Below are positions 51,401 to 63,503 of a stretch of DNA of 64,000 nucleotides, one piece after another. Each line of letters starts with the position of its first letter. Position 1 is the first letter of the stretch. The position numbers were made by a program, and so were the translations under genes. The notes beneath the pieces are model-generated. The model saw nothing but the letters and a program-made list of their open reading frames with translations, was not told where the DNA came from and ran no database searches. The DNA is from Corythoichthys intestinalis (Eukaryota; Chordata; Actinopteri; Syngnathiformes; Syngnathidae), in NCBI RefSeq assembly GCF_030265065.1, contig NC_080407.1, forward strand, positions 54,043,666-54,107,665, written 5' to 3'.

Positions 51401-54400
51401 AATTGATTCAAGGCTTCATGGTGGTTCATTTGGTCTTATGACAGTCTTAGGGGCAGTATACATGGAGACTGCGACACAAAGACGCAATGACTGAGTAGCG
51501 GATATGGTGTCGGCGAAGACGAAAAATTCTGAATCCTGCCTCCAAAGTGGAAGAATTCGATTGCGATTGGGATTGAGGGGGGGCTCGCGCCGCATGAATA
51601 ACAAAAGCTCCCAGGGCGCGAGACCGCGACGATAACGTCAGCACTCGTACACATTGGGCGTGCACAGCGGTGCTACTAAACATTAAAAACAGCAAATATG
51701 GCGGAATGTCAGATTTAATTTACCGTTTTACTAATATTTTTATATTAAATATGTTGAATGTTTCCATTTTTTGCCTTTTTGAACAAAAGAAAAATGCCAT
51801 TGCTTCAAGTGGACGGGCATATTTTTTCCAAGCTGAGGAGCTTGTTGGGGTCAAAGTGCATCATTCGCTGTCGCCTTGTAAATCTGCACTGCCACCTAGG
51901 GCCTAGCATGAATACTACATCGTTTTCATGCGGAATTTCGACATTGTTCGAATGGAGACGGGCCCATATATATGCAAATTTGAAATTTTTCATATTCTCG
52001 GATAGTCACCATGTAAAACGGCCCCTTACTGTCAAATGAACTGTTACCAAATGCCATAACTAGCAATTAATGAAACAACTAGAACAGTAACTGAAGGAAT
52101 GATTAGCACAGAACATGAATGCTGTTATTTACATCTTTTGCGCTGCAATGCATGCTAGGAGGCATGTTGGACGACAACAGTGTTGACAGCAGGTGGCAGC
52201 GGAGGTTGACCGTCTCCCCCAAGGGAGCAGTGATGGCCAAATGAAGCTTCTTGAAGCTTTGCTGCCAATTGATTCAAGGCTTCATGGTGGTTCATATAGC
52301 CTTATGACAGTCTTATCATGCCGCCGTCAAATAGTGTTAGCAGTTATTATCTTTTGGTGTAAATATCCCATAATAGAGTGGGGACCGCTGCGGCTCATAG
52401 TCAAGAGTGGCTTATCTCCACCAGATGACTATCTTCGATCTACATCATCCTTATTTTAGTGGTTATCCGTTTTTCGAGGAGCCGGGAGCATTTTTGCCAA
52501 AGCATCCGTTAGCGTTCCACTCAAAGTGTTACGTAAAAGGATGCTCGTTCATCTTTGACTGGGTACAAATCTGCCGCTGGGGCGTTACATAAGGATGCTC
52601 CCGCGCAAGCGTCAGGTCACTCCGACACATAAGGGAGCGAGCGACAGCGTTTGAAAGAGTTGTTCAAGGGAAAAGAAAAAAAAAAAGTCCACACCTTGTT
52701 GAGCTCTTCTATCCTCCGGATCAGGTACGGGTTGCTGGAAGAATTCTCAAAGTACACGTAATCTAGAAGGAGACAAAGTCAGCAACAGATTTAAAGGACA
52801 AGCATTACCACAGGGAAGCAGGTGGAGACATGGGATGCTTAGACATCACAGTTTAGTCTTACATAACTACAAGAAAATTTTCGGCTGGCTGGGGGGCGTC
52901 AAAGTCATCTGAAGTAGGGCTGCAGCTATCGATTAGTGCTGCAACCATTAATTCGATTGGAAAAAAGATTCGAATTAAGTTTTGCTGCTTCGAGTAATCG
53001 TTTAATTAAAGTGCTGTTGTAATGATTTGTTTTGAACGTGTATGCATTTAGTTTTATTGATTTGGGTGGATACACTGACCTCTACAGGCAACAGTGAATA
53101 TGACATAACTCATTTCACATGGCTGAATCCAACTGCTCCCTGTTAAGACCAACATAAGTTTTTGTTTAATGCATTCGTAATATAATTTATAGGTATATTT
53201 AGCTTTTTGGGGGGGAGGGGGGGATATGTGTTAGAACCATTTGTTAATAGAATTGCTTAAAAAAAAAAAAAAGGTTAGCATTTTATAGCATTTAAGCTAG
53301 CGGACTTTTGCTATGTACATTAGCCAATCTTTCTTTTGTTGTACATACATCTTCATTTAGTTATTTCCTCAGCTAAGTTATTTTCAATTTTTATGCTGCT
53401 TATGCGATTACTCGATTATTCGAACTAACTAGTGCATCGATTAATCGACTACTAAAAGAAGTCGATTAGTCTATCAACAAGTTAGTTTGAATAATTGGGT
53501 TAGGAACATTTATTGTATTACGATTAGGGCTGTCAAAACTATCGCATTAACGGGCGTTAATTAATTTTTTAAATTAATCACGTTAAAATATTTGACGCAA
53601 TTAACGCAGGTGCCCCGCTCGGACAGATTTAAATGACAGTACAGTGAAACACTCACTTGTTGTGTTTTATGGAGTTTTGCCGCCCTCTGCTGGCACTTGG
53701 GTGCGACTGATTTTACAGGCTTCAGCACCCATGAGCATTGTGTAAGTAAATATTGACATCAACAATGGCGGGCTATTAGTTTATTTTTTGATTGAAAATT
53801 TTACAAATTTTATTAAAACGAAAACATGAAGAGGAACTACAAGTCTTTCTACCCATGGATCGCTTTAACAGAATGTTAATGTTAATGCCATCTTGTTGAT
53901 TTATTGTTATAATAAACAAATACAGTCCTTATGTACCGTATGTTGAATGTATATATCCATCCTGTGTCTTATCTTTCCATTCCAACAATACTTTACAGAA
54001 AAATATGGCATATTTTAGAGATGGTTTGAATTGCGATTAATTACGATTAATTAATTTTTAAGCTGTAATTAACTCGATTAAAAATTTTAACAGTTTGACA
54101 GCCCTAATTACGATATGTAAAACAAAGGCTTGCTTATGATTGCACTTTCAAAAGAGCATTAAATGGAAATACAAAATTAAAAAAATGTTAAACTATGCCG
54201 AAATGCCCTTCCATTAAAAAAAAAAAAAATTAAAATACCTGAGCTCAGCCTGAAACAATATAAAAATAAAATAAAAATGAGGATCTAAGTACAACAAAAG
54301 AACAATTGGTTGAAGAAAAATTGGTTAGCAAAAGTCAGCTAGCTTAAATGCTATAAAAAGCTAACTTTTTAATTTTTTTTAACAATTCTCTTAATAAATC

Positions 54401-56318
54401 ATTCAAACACATATTCCCACAAAAAATATGGCTAAATATACCTATAAACTAAATTACAAATGCATCAAAAAAATATTAGCTCAAACCAAAACTTACCTTG
54501 CGTTGGTCTTAACAGGGAGCAGTTGAATTTAGCCATTTTAAAGGAGTTCTGACATATGTGCTCTTGACACTAGAGGACAGTGTATCTGCCCAAATCAATA
54601 AAACTAAATGTGGCGCCACAAATTAAAAATAATAATAATAAATGAATGAGGGTCTAAGTACAACATAAGAACAATAGCCTAACTTGCATAGCAAAGGTCC
54701 GCTAGCTTAAATGCTATAAAATGCTTTTTTTTTTTTTCAATGCTCCTAACACATATTCCAACAAAAAAAACGGCTCAATATACCCATATCATCAAGGACA
54801 TGGGGAATTTTTATGTTTTCTTCAGGCAGTCATATTTGTACATCTCACTGGAATAGCACCAAACCAAAGTTCCAGCATCATCACCTTGTCCAATGCGGAT
54901 TCTGGATTCTTGACTCTTGTCCAATGCAGATTCTTGAATCTTGACAAGGTGATGATGCTGGAACTTTTGTTTGGTGCCCTTCCAGTGAGATTTACAAAGA
55001 TCAAAATTCCCCTCAGTCCTTGATGATATGGGGCTGCATGTCAGGCAAAGGCACTAGGTAGATGGCTGTGGTTAAATCTTCAATAAATGTACAAGTTTAA
55101 ATTGAAATTTTAGGAAGCTTTATTATCCCTTCAATTGAAAATATGTTTGGCATTTTCCAATATGACAATGCCTCATGCCACAGAGCTAAAACTGTTAAAC
55201 CATTCCTTGGAGAAAGACTCATCCAGTCAATCTCACAGCCTGCAAATAGCCCAGATCTCAACCCTATTGAGGAAAAATGGGAAATTGAAAAAAATGGTCC
55301 AACTTGCAAGGATGATCTGGCAACTGCAATCAAAGAGAGTTGGCACCAAATTGATGAAGAATACTCAAGTCCATGCCTCAGAGACTGCAAGCTGTCATAC
55401 AAGCCAGAGGCGGTGCTACTAAATACTACAGATATGTTTTGATTGTATTTCTTTGTTTGTTTCTAATGATTCCATATGTTTTCCTCAGAATGGAGTGATT
55501 CCATATACTGTGTATTTCCCTGCACTTGCTCTATAAAAGTAACCTTTACTGACCACCACAACGTTTTTTATTCATTTCTTTGAGTGCTTCTGAATGCTAA
55601 GGAGTTGCACTTTTGAACTAATTCATTATTTTTTCAAGCTTTTCATCCGAGTTTGTTCTACATGATAAAATGAGTGAGTGTTTGTCCGAGACTGGTGATT
55701 CCATACTTTTTGCTAGGAGTTGTATACATGTTGACGAAGTGCCTAAATTTGAGCCCGCTCTGTTTAGCCTCCATAGCACCACTGACAACCCGAAGCTATG
55801 GCTAACTAGCATCGTGTCGTGGACATTTTAATGCGAAATAGAGTCCACTTAAAGCCAAAATGTCGCCATCGAAGAAAGCAGCGACAGGTTGTGGGGTGAC
55901 AACGCCGAATTACATGTTGAGAAGTCAAGGGAGGACGGCTCGCTCGTCGCTTTGCTAGAACTTGTTGGCAGACAACGATGGTACTAAAAAGTTAGCATTT
56001 TACAACACTTTAACGGACTCAAAGGGGTGTAAAATCGCACCTTGGGTGAAACTACGCGCATGAAAGCTTGGCTTTAACTTTTAGCTAAAGCGCTTGCTAA
56101 CTTAATTACAACAGAGTCAAAAAGAAGTAGACGTACGCAAGGTTAGCTTAGCCGAGTTAGCAGGGATTAGCGGCTAGCTCACAGACAGTTAGCATATGGC
56201 TAAGCTAACACGAAGCCCAAAGGAACAACCACGCTTGAGGGGGTTGGCGGTGGAGGGGGGCTAAAATAATGGAAAATAAGTCAAGTTTACCTCCCACTCG
56301 ATACATGTTGGCCGCCAT
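36460..56318 (-). CDS. mta2: Metastasis-associated protein 2 (mta2), 18 coding exons
   Basis: Subunit of the NuRD deacetylase complex in the nucleus; its ELM2-SANT unit recruits and activates HDAC1/2. Coding exons in transcript order: 56291-56318, 52695-52762, 49715-49808, 46651-46768, 46521-46584, 45258-45375, 45093-45195, 43577-43676, 43325-43513, 43175-43249, 43042-43100, 42866-42966, 40984-41123, 40677-40905, 40529-40618, 36877-36995, 36670-36812, 36460-36613. All are GT-AG with matching phases, giving 663 codons plus stop (human about 668). The start is [19 protein letters not shown] domain about 1-145, ELM2 about 146-256, SANT about 263-315 ([20 protein letters not shown]), GATA-type finger C368-X2-C371-X17-C389-X2-C392. 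The C-terminus [10 protein letters not shown] and DAP-less segment [14 protein letters not shown] mark MTA2 rather than MTA1 or MTA3. Introns are packed with transposons; the one before exon 45258-45375 is almost entirely a Tc1 element. Confidence 0.97.
37155..39788 (-). mobile_element. Tc1-like element with nested insertions, mta2 intron 15
   Basis: Left end CAGTGGTATAAAAAAAGTAT at 37155 and right end CATACCACTG at 39788, both next to TA. Minus-strand transposase pieces ([34 protein letters not shown]) lie at 38.9-39.4 kb in different frames. A Tigger-type element at 37544-38395 and an unclassified repeat at about 37310-37500 are inserted in the left part. Confidence 0.85.
37544..38395 (-). 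mobile_element. Tigger/pogo-type element inside a Tc1 element
   Basis: 852 bp with perfect 20-bp inverted ends (CAGTGGTACCTCTACATACG) and TA on both sides. A minus-strand frame ([20 protein letters not shown]) is the N-terminal helix-turn-helix of pogo/CENP-B type transposases; the catalytic domain is gone. It is younger than the Tc1 element it interrupts. Confidence 0.85.
39795..40520. mobile_element. MITE copies in mta2 intron 15
   Basis: Copy of the GACAGCGGCGTCATAAGACT family starting right after the Tc1 element and ending near 40390. It is followed by a partial end of the TACCGTAATTTTC family (about 40440-40515). Confidence 0.65.
41340..41645. repeat. Interspersed repeat shared with 17930-18150
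   Basis: Inverted copy of the repeat upstream of pacs1 (shared GCCTGCCTGCTAAGCAACAA on one strand). Unclassified; no coding capacity seen. Confidence 0.55.
41697..42804. mobile_element. hAT-type MITE with a second MITE inserted at its end
   Basis: Begins GGCTGCAGCTATCGATTATT and runs through AT-rich sequence to ATCGTTGCAGC, where a different hAT MITE (42201-42793) has inserted. Related copies at about 44210-44735, 52915-53470, 54280-54790 and 57185-57995. Confidence 0.65.
42201..42793. mobile_element. hAT MITE, 593 bp, with 8-bp target duplication
   Basis: Ends TAGGGCTGTCAAACGATTAA and the complement of TTGACAGCCTTA. It is flanked by GTTGCAGC (42193-42200) and GTTGTAGC (42794-42801), an 8-bp duplication with one later change. 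An inverted-orientation sister lies at 53525-54106. Confidence 0.85.
43729..45068. mobile_element. Non-autonomous inverted-repeat transposon, ~1.3 kb, with nested MITEs
   Basis: Left end TACCGTAATTTTCTGACTAT and right end complement TACCGTAATTTTCGGACTAT, ~27 bp. It fills the mta2 intron between exons 43676 and 45093. It contains copies of the GACAGCGGCGTCAT family and a hAT MITE (about 44210-44735). No transposase. Confidence 0.75.
45390..46463 (+). mobile_element. Tc1-like element filling an mta2 intron
   Basis: 1074 bp with inverted ends (CAGAGAGGAAAATAAGTATT; complement AAGTGAGGGAAAATAAGTAT) and TA at each side. The plus strand keeps the N-terminal domain of a transposase ([20 protein letters not shown]) and degenerate later blocks. 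Only 14 bp separate its left end from the mta2 exon 45258-45375. Confidence 0.85.
46785..47660. other. mta2 intron 3, unique part
   Basis: GC-rich in its first half, with no gene or clear transposon recognised. The 177-codon open frame through it has no domain I know. Confidence 0.4.
47665..49673 (+). mobile_element. Tc1-like element, broken, in mta2 intron 3
   Basis: Plus-strand transposase pieces in order: [40 protein letters not shown], then LNPIEMLW-type [18 protein letters not shown] near the end. They lie in different frames and the left end is shortened. A ~490-bp segment (47769-48256) that looks like a solo LTR interrupts its left part. Confidence 0.85.
47769..48256 (+). mobile_element. 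Possible solo LTR fossil inside a Tc1 element
   Basis: Foreign block starting TG and ending CA, with a TATA box (TATAAAT near 48053) and, about 100 bp on, a signal-like CTATAAAG, the order expected in an LTR. The flanking T-rich bases make a target-site duplication impossible to call cleanly. Family unknown; no internal region present. Confidence 0.4.
50439..50809. mobile_element. hAT MITE, 371 bp, with perfect 8-bp target duplication
   Basis: Ends TAGGGTTGGGCATCG and its exact complement CGATGCCCAACCCTA, flanked by GTTATAAG at 50431-50438 and 50810-50817. The host MITE reads on undisturbed across the site. Confidence 0.9.
51450..52025. mobile_element. Harbinger-type MITE, 576 bp, TTA target duplication
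   Basis: Inverted ends GGGGCAGTATACATGG and the complement of CCATGTAAAACGGCCCC, with TTA at 51447-51449 and 52026-52028. This is the 3-bp site typical of PIF/Harbinger. No transposase. Confidence 0.8.
52915..53524. mobile_element. Nested hAT-type MITEs in mta2 intron 1
   Basis: An element starting TAGGGCTGCAGCTATCGATT is cut after about 25 bp by a relative (about 52945-53460) and resumes at GTCGATTAGTCTATC. Both are AT-rich and non-coding. Confidence 0.6.
53525..54106. mobile_element. hAT MITE, 582 bp, perfect 8-bp target duplication
   Basis: Ends TAGGGCTGTCAAAACTAT and the complement of AGTTTGACAGCCCTA, flanked by ATTACGAT at 53517-53524 and 54107-54114. It is the inverted sister of 42201-42793. 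Confidence 0.9.
54115..54785. mobile_element. AT-rich MITE remains
   Basis: Continuation of the hAT-type MITEs, with repeated GCTAGCTTAAATGCTATAAA segments. No gene. Confidence 0.5.
54790..55745 (+). mobile_element. Tc1/mariner-type fragment, mta2 intron 1
   Basis: Second copy of the family at 26934-27990, with the third catalytic block ([13 protein letters not shown]) on the plus strand and much of the rest missing. It ends TACTTTTTGCTAGGAGTTGT. Confidence 0.7.
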
Positions 56319-56995
56319 TCTTTAGTTAAGAGCTCCAGGCTAATGAGAAGAAGACGACCGTAGGCTCTGTTTTAGTCCATTTATAGACGCCCGCGTCGGA
56401 AGACAAAGCCGGCCGGCTCCTGGGCACAACAAGCCGAACGAGTGGCGGTTAAAAAAAAAAAAGTTCAAAGTTTCCGCCACGGATCACTCCTCCAAAACAT
56501 CAGCCTTGAATTGGCCCTCTCGCGACAATCTTGGCTTTCTCCTCCTCCTCCCGACTCTCTCATTCACACGTCTTTTCCTCTACTCTTCCTCCCATCCTCC
56601 GCTCAGAGTAGCATCAGTTCATCATCCTCTTCTTTTTCGTCGTCGTCGTCTTCTTTACCTCTTCTCGGTTCCACACGCTCGCCCTCGTCATCTTCGGGGA
56701 AGTTCGGCAAACATCGGAAAGCTCAACCCGGCGAGGCATATTCGACAAACGACACGGAAATGGAAATTCTAAATCGTTTATTAGTGGTATCTTCGCGTAA
56801 TTTACACGTAAAAATTTAACCATTTAACACCTGAGCCTATTTTATCCGAATTTGCATGCCTTTGATGTTGCATTTATATTTCAAAGGAAAAAAATGTTTT
56901 TTTCAAGGCACCATAAACAGTTGTTTTCTTCGCTGGCCAATTGTAATCAGCATTTTGAACCCCAAAAAAATCTTTTTTTTTTGGGTCAAACACTG
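56319..56995. other. mta2 upstream region
   Basis: Presumed promoter of mta2; GC-richer than its surroundings, with TCGTCGTCGTCGTC runs at about 56640. The 125-codon Ser-rich open frame on the plus strand is low complexity and not supported as a gene. Confidence 0.4.
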
Positions 56996-56997
56996 TA

Positions 56998-57095
56998 ATA
57001 CAGTAATCCCTCGTTTTTCGCGTTTTTCGGGACCAGAACCTGCCGCGATAAGTGAAAAACCGCGAAGTAGCGCCCCCCCATAAGGAAAAAAATAT
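56998..57095. mobile_element. Fragment of a Tigger-like element end
   Basis: ACAGTAATCCCTCGTTTTTC followed by GCGATAAGTGAAAAACCGCG matches a common fish Tigger/mariner end. Only one end is clear. Confidence 0.5.
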
Positions 57096-57184
57096 TTTTG
57101 TTTTGTGTTGTGTGTTCAATGTATTTAATAAGCTTTAGCATTGGAAAAGAGATACAGGTAAGAATTTTTTTTTCACTTTTTTCC

Positions 57185-57995
57185 CCAAAGTGTAATTAAA
57201 GTGCAATTATCAATTATTTTAGTAGTCGATTAATTGATGAACTAATTAGTTTGAGTAATCGGATACAAACATAGAAAATTAGAATACCTGATCTTAGCCT
57301 CAAACGGTATAAAAGATAGCAAATGTCCGCTAGCTTAAATGCTATGAAATGCTGTCATTTTAAAAAAAAATGCTCTTAACAAATCATTCAAACACATATT
57401 CCCATAAAAAATACTAAATATACCTATAAACTTACGAATGCATCAAAAATATATTAGCTTAAACCAAAACCTACCTTATGTTGGTCTTAACCGGGAGCGG
57501 CTAAATTAAGCCATGTTAAATAAGTTAGGTCATATTTACTGTTGCCACTAGCAGTAAAACAATAAAACTAAATGTGGCGCCACAAATAAAATAAATGAGT
57601 ATCTAAGTACAACAAAAGAACAATTGGCTAACTTGCATAGCAACAGTCCACTAGCTTAAATGCTATAAAATGCTATTTTTACAATGCTCTTAACAAATAC
57701 TCCAAACACATATTCCCACAAAAAACGGCTAAATATACCTTTAAACTAAATTACGAAAGCATTAAAAAAAACATTAGCTCAAACAAAAACTTAGCTTATG
57801 TTGGTCTTAACGGGGAGCAGCTGAATTCAGCCATGTGAAATGAGGCAGACTAGAGGGCAGTGTATAATAAAACAAGGCAAACATTTTCAAAACAAACCAT
57901 TACAATGCCACTTTAATTAAACGAATACTCGAGGCAGCAAAATTTAATTTTAATATTTTTTTTCTAATCGAATACTCGAGTTAATTGATTAATCG
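57185..57995. mobile_element. hAT-type MITE with internal duplication
   Basis: Edges AATTATTTTAGTAGTCGATT and the complement of GTTAATTGATTAATCGTTGC. The interior repeats the GCTAGCTTAAATGCTATAAA module twice (about 57325 and 57650). Non-coding. Confidence 0.6.
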
Positions 57996-57999
57996 TTGC

Positions 58000-59260
58000 A
58001 AAACTATATATTTTAATAAATGGTTTTAAGCACTTGAAATGTAATAATTATGAACATGTAACTGTCCCACAGAATTATTTTAAACAAAAATAGTCTTTAT
58101 GAAATGCTTCATTGAGTGAGTCCACTCAAATCCGCTCAAGCTGCTCACTTACACAAAATGAGTTGCCACAGCAACTGTTTAACAAGTTAAACGATGATTG
58201 ACGCATGCTGCGCTTTGAAATTTCGCATTGATACCGTAATGCAGTCAGTACATTTGTAGTATTTTTTTTTTTTTTGTGTATGTGGCAGGGTTCCTGCCAC
58301 CCTTCTCAAAGTTAATTAGTGCCGGTGAAAGTGATACAGAGTCATTCAACTAGTTGTTGGTTGACATATTATCACAAATGTTATGAAAATATTTAGTAAA
58401 GGTTGAAAAGTTACCTAGTGTTGCTTTAATTGGCCCCAAATCCACAAGTACTGACCAAAAATCAATACATTGCATATTGTAGAATGATTTGAATCGAGAA
58501 TCGTTGTATTGTCATATCGTGAGATCATCGTTCTCGTGGGTTTGTATCGCAATTCGTATCACGAGGTAGATTTCACTCCTAGAAAAAAAGATAAACCAAA
58601 ACAAGCAAACGTGATAGTTTCGTGATAGTGATAGTAGAGCAACACTGTCCCCTGGCGACGATCAGCGGTATTGTTCACCCTTGCAATTTGAAAGGTGCTC
58701 AGAATTCATGTTATCGCTGGGAAATGAATACTCAGTAGAAATGAAATGTTCAAGGAGACACTTAAAGGTAATTTTCATTTCCTGAGAACCGGTTTTGCCA
58801 GTGTGTAAATGGCTGCTTCATTCTTAGATCGTTTTAGCCGTAAGAGGCGAATTTCCCCTTACGCACGATGTAAATTTAAAACCGGTTTTACCTCCAACGT
58901 TTGGAGGAATGCTAGGACAATATTTACCTGCGCAAAACCGAGTCCATCCGCACGGACATGGATTCCAAGATGGAGATGGAGTTAGTCAGGAAATTTGGCA
59001 TTTTGGAAGATTGGAGTCTTGTATGTGCGGTGCCACTACCAGTGTGTGGCAGTGTTGAGTTGAGCTAAACCAGTGCCAAAGCATAACAAATCCAGCAAGA
59101 TTTGTTGTGTTATGGTACTGGTCTTTCTGGTTCAGAAACCAGCATGTACTAGATTTCTTACCAGGCTTTTTTTTTTTGTCACCTATCCTGTCCTAAATTA
59201 GTTCCAATTCAGTCGCAACAAGATGTATTTCCCACTAAAATAAAGTTTCACAACACATTT
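58000..59260. other. Spacer with repeat scraps
   Basis: Holds a copy of the GAGTTGCCACAGCAACTGTT repeat (about 58158) and a piece of a MITE around TCATATCGTGAGATCATCGT. No gene recognised. Confidence 0.4.
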
Positions 59261-59264
59261 TGAA

Positions 59265-60835
59265 TAGTACAGAGCCCCGAAATGGACATCAACAGAAATA
59301 AAATTAATTTAAACCATGTGGTGCACACCAGATAGTGTATGGTGTGCACTAGAAACTATCCGATGCGCACCAGTTAGTATGTGATGCGCACAAGAAACAA
59401 TTTGTTGAACACCAAATAGTTCCTAGTGCGCACCACATACTATCTGGTTCGCACCAGATTGTTTCTAGTGCGCACCAGAATCATGGAGGCAAAACCAGTT
59501 TTAAATTGTCATAAGCGAGTGACAGGAAATTTGCAAGATAGTATATGGTGCGCACTAGAAACTATCTGGTGTTTACCAGATTAGCTCTGGTGCACACCAG
59601 ATAGTATGTGGTGCACACTAGGATCTATCTGCTGTTCACCATATTGGTTCTGGTGCGCACAAGAAACAATCTGGCGCGAACCAGCTAGTATGTGGTGCGC
59701 ACTTAAAACAATCTGGTGCGAACCAGATAGTATGTGGTGGGCATTAGAAACTATCTGATGTTGACCTTATTGATTCTGGTGCGCACTAGAAACAATCTGG
59801 TGCGATACAGATACTATGTGGTGCACACTACGAACTATCTGGTGTTCACCACATTGGTTTTGGTGCACACCATAAAGAATCTGGTGTGCACCAGATACTA
59901 TGTAATGCGCACTAGAAACAATCTGGTGCATACCAGATAGTATGTGGTGCTCACTAAAAACAATTTGGTGCGCACCAGATAATACGTGGTGTGCACTACA
60001 CACTGTCTGGTGTTCAGCAGATTGGCTCTGGTGTGCACGAGGAACAATCTGGTGCACACCAGACAGTTTATGGTGAGCACTAAAAACTATCTGATGTTCA
60101 CCAGATACTATGTGGTGTGCACTAAAAACAATCTGGTGCGCACTTAAAACTATCTGGTATTCACCAGATTAGTTCTGGTGCGCACTAGAAACAATCTGGT
60201 GTGCACCAGATAGTATGTGGTGCCCACTTGAAACTATCTGGTGTTCACCAGATTGTTTCTGGTGTGCACCAGAACCAATCGGGTGCGCACCAGATAGTAT
60301 ATGGTGTGCACTAAAAACAATCTGGTGTGCACTAGAAACTCTGGTGTTTACCAGATTGGTTCTGGTGCGCAGCAGAAACAATCTGGTGCGCACCAGATAG
60401 TATGTGGTGCCACTTGAAACTATCTGGTGTTCACCAGATTGGTTCTGGTGCACACCACAAACAATCGGGTGCGCACCAGATAGTATGTGGTGCACACTAG
60501 AAACAATCTGGTGCGCACCAGATAGTATGTGGTGTGCACTAAAAACAATCTGGTGCACACCAGATAGTATGTGATGCGGACTACAAACTATCTGGTGTTC
60601 ACCAGATTGGTTCTGGAGTGCACTAGAAACGATTTGGTACACACCAGATAGTATGTGGTGCGCACTAGGAACTATCTGGTGTCCACACATTGGTTCTGGT
60701 GCGCAGCAGAAACAATATGGTGCACACCAGATTGTTTGTGATGCGAAACACATACTATCTGGTGCACACCAGATTTTAAAAATTTATTTTATTTCTCTCA
60801 AGATCTTTGTAGGGCCTCCGTAGTTGATGAGAAAT
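59265..60835. repeat. Palindromic minisatellite, locus 3, with inverted flanks
   Basis: About 35 units of the 42-bp family, many with the exact 18-bp palindrome ATCTGGTGCGCACCAGAT. The left flank reads ACAGAGCCCCGAAATGGACA then ACAGAAATAAAATTAATTT; the right flank, on the opposite strand, reads ACGGAGGCCCTACAAAGATC then AGAGAAATAAAATAAATTT. So the array is bounded by imperfect inverted repeats of about 45 bp, as in a small DNA transposon. Confidence 0.9.
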
Positions 60836-61084
60836 CTATCATTTTACAACTAAACCTTTTGAAATCATTGAATTCAAGAAATGTCTTTGTTATATAGCTT
60901 TAACAGAGTGGACACCTTACAATCAACCGCACTGAAACTACTTCATAAAACTGCAAAATCTGTTTATCAAAGGGAGGTAAAAAAATACAAATGCTTACCA
61001 CAGTTCAATTTCCTGCCACTGGTGTGATGCCATTGATAAACGGGGAAATTTCTTAAAGGGACACTAACACAACAAAGTGGACAG

Positions 61085-61199
61085 TAGAGTTGCTAACAGT
61101 CCCGGATTGCGCGGAGGTTCTGATTGGTACTGACGGTACCAGTCAGAACCACCTAAATTCCGGGTTGTCCCGCCTATTCCGGGACTGTTGGCAACCCTA
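61085..61199. mobile_element. hAT-type hairpin MITE, 115 bp
   Basis: Ends TAGAGTTGCTAACAGTCCCG and the complement of CGGGACTGTTGGCAACCCTA, flanked by GTGGACAG at 61077-61084 and 61200-61207. The middle has its own inverted pair (GGTTCTGATTGGTACTGA). It lies about 0.6 kb downstream of the six7-like stop codon. Confidence 0.85.
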
Positions 61200-61247
61200 G
61201 TGGACAGTGACAATGAGGCAGTCTGAGTTTTGATAGAAACACTTTCA

Positions 61248-61253
61248 TTTATT
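61248..61253 (-). terminator. Candidate polyadenylation signal of the six7-like gene
   Basis: AATAAA on the minus strand about 576 bp beyond the stop codon at 61829-61831. Closer signals were not seen. Confidence 0.4.
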
Positions 61254-61828
61254 GACATTGAACCATCTGTCTTATTTCCTCGCAAATGCTCAGGAAGTAA
61301 ATCTGCCAGAGGCACGCGTGCCGAGTTTGGACGTCAGTAGGTAAACAATGATGAGCTGTGCCCTGAGTTCCTTTTAAGGCAGTTACACGTTGACTGTGTT
61401 TGGAGTGCTTGCTACAGTTTTTTGGTCTCGGTATATCCACTACGTGAATTTGTCAAAAATTGGGGAAACTATACCGCACTATTTGAGCAGAGATTGTAAC
61501 ATACTTTAAATGAATTCATCATACTTTTGTATTAAAGTCCATCCCACTTTTGGGAATGTTTACTGTGTGGGCTTCGGCAGAGGAGTTGAACCACAAGTTT
61601 GAATTTTGATCAGTCTTGATCCACAAGTGTCTGTACTTGTACTTAAGTACAGAATGAGTATTTTTGCAGAACCGGCCAGGCCGGATCCAGCAACAAGAAG
61701 CACTTGAAGAGCCGAGGCGTTACTTTGGGTCGTCCATCGGGGCTCCTGATTTTGTGTTTTTCTACAGTCGCCCAGTGACGGCACAGCACGGACCCCCACC
61801 GCCCAGTCTCTGGTACGCGAACGCCATC

Positions 61829-63404
<1,576 letters not shown>

Positions 63405-63503
63405 CTCGGAATGGGAAGCTGAAGAAAAGAGGACTGAAGACGAGATGCTGTGTCCTGGTGGCCGACGTGACGGATAAAGCCGTGGCCGCCAGCAGTCAAG
63501 TGG

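Larger units (their letters stand above)
50170..52345. mobile_element. MITE cluster with three younger insertions, mta2 intron 2
   Basis: Four or five copies of the CTCCTAGCATGCATTGCAGC / GACAGTCTTACTGTCAAATA family, interrupted by a Tc1 scrap (50323-50425), a hAT MITE (50439-50809) and a Harbinger-type MITE (51450-52025). It is non-coding. Confidence 0.75.

Noticed and set aside
36460-56318. MTA1 or MTA3 as identity
   Set aside because: [37 protein letters not shown] and the C-terminus EPIVLED match MTA2; MTA1 differs at each.
56442-56819. 125-codon Ser-rich open frame upstream of mta2
   Set aside because: Low-complexity TCC/TCG runs in a promoter region, no domain, opposite to all other genes here.
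59734-60753. 194-codon open frame with His-rich repeats
   Set aside because: Frame through the palindromic minisatellite; no start context, no splice signals, no domain.
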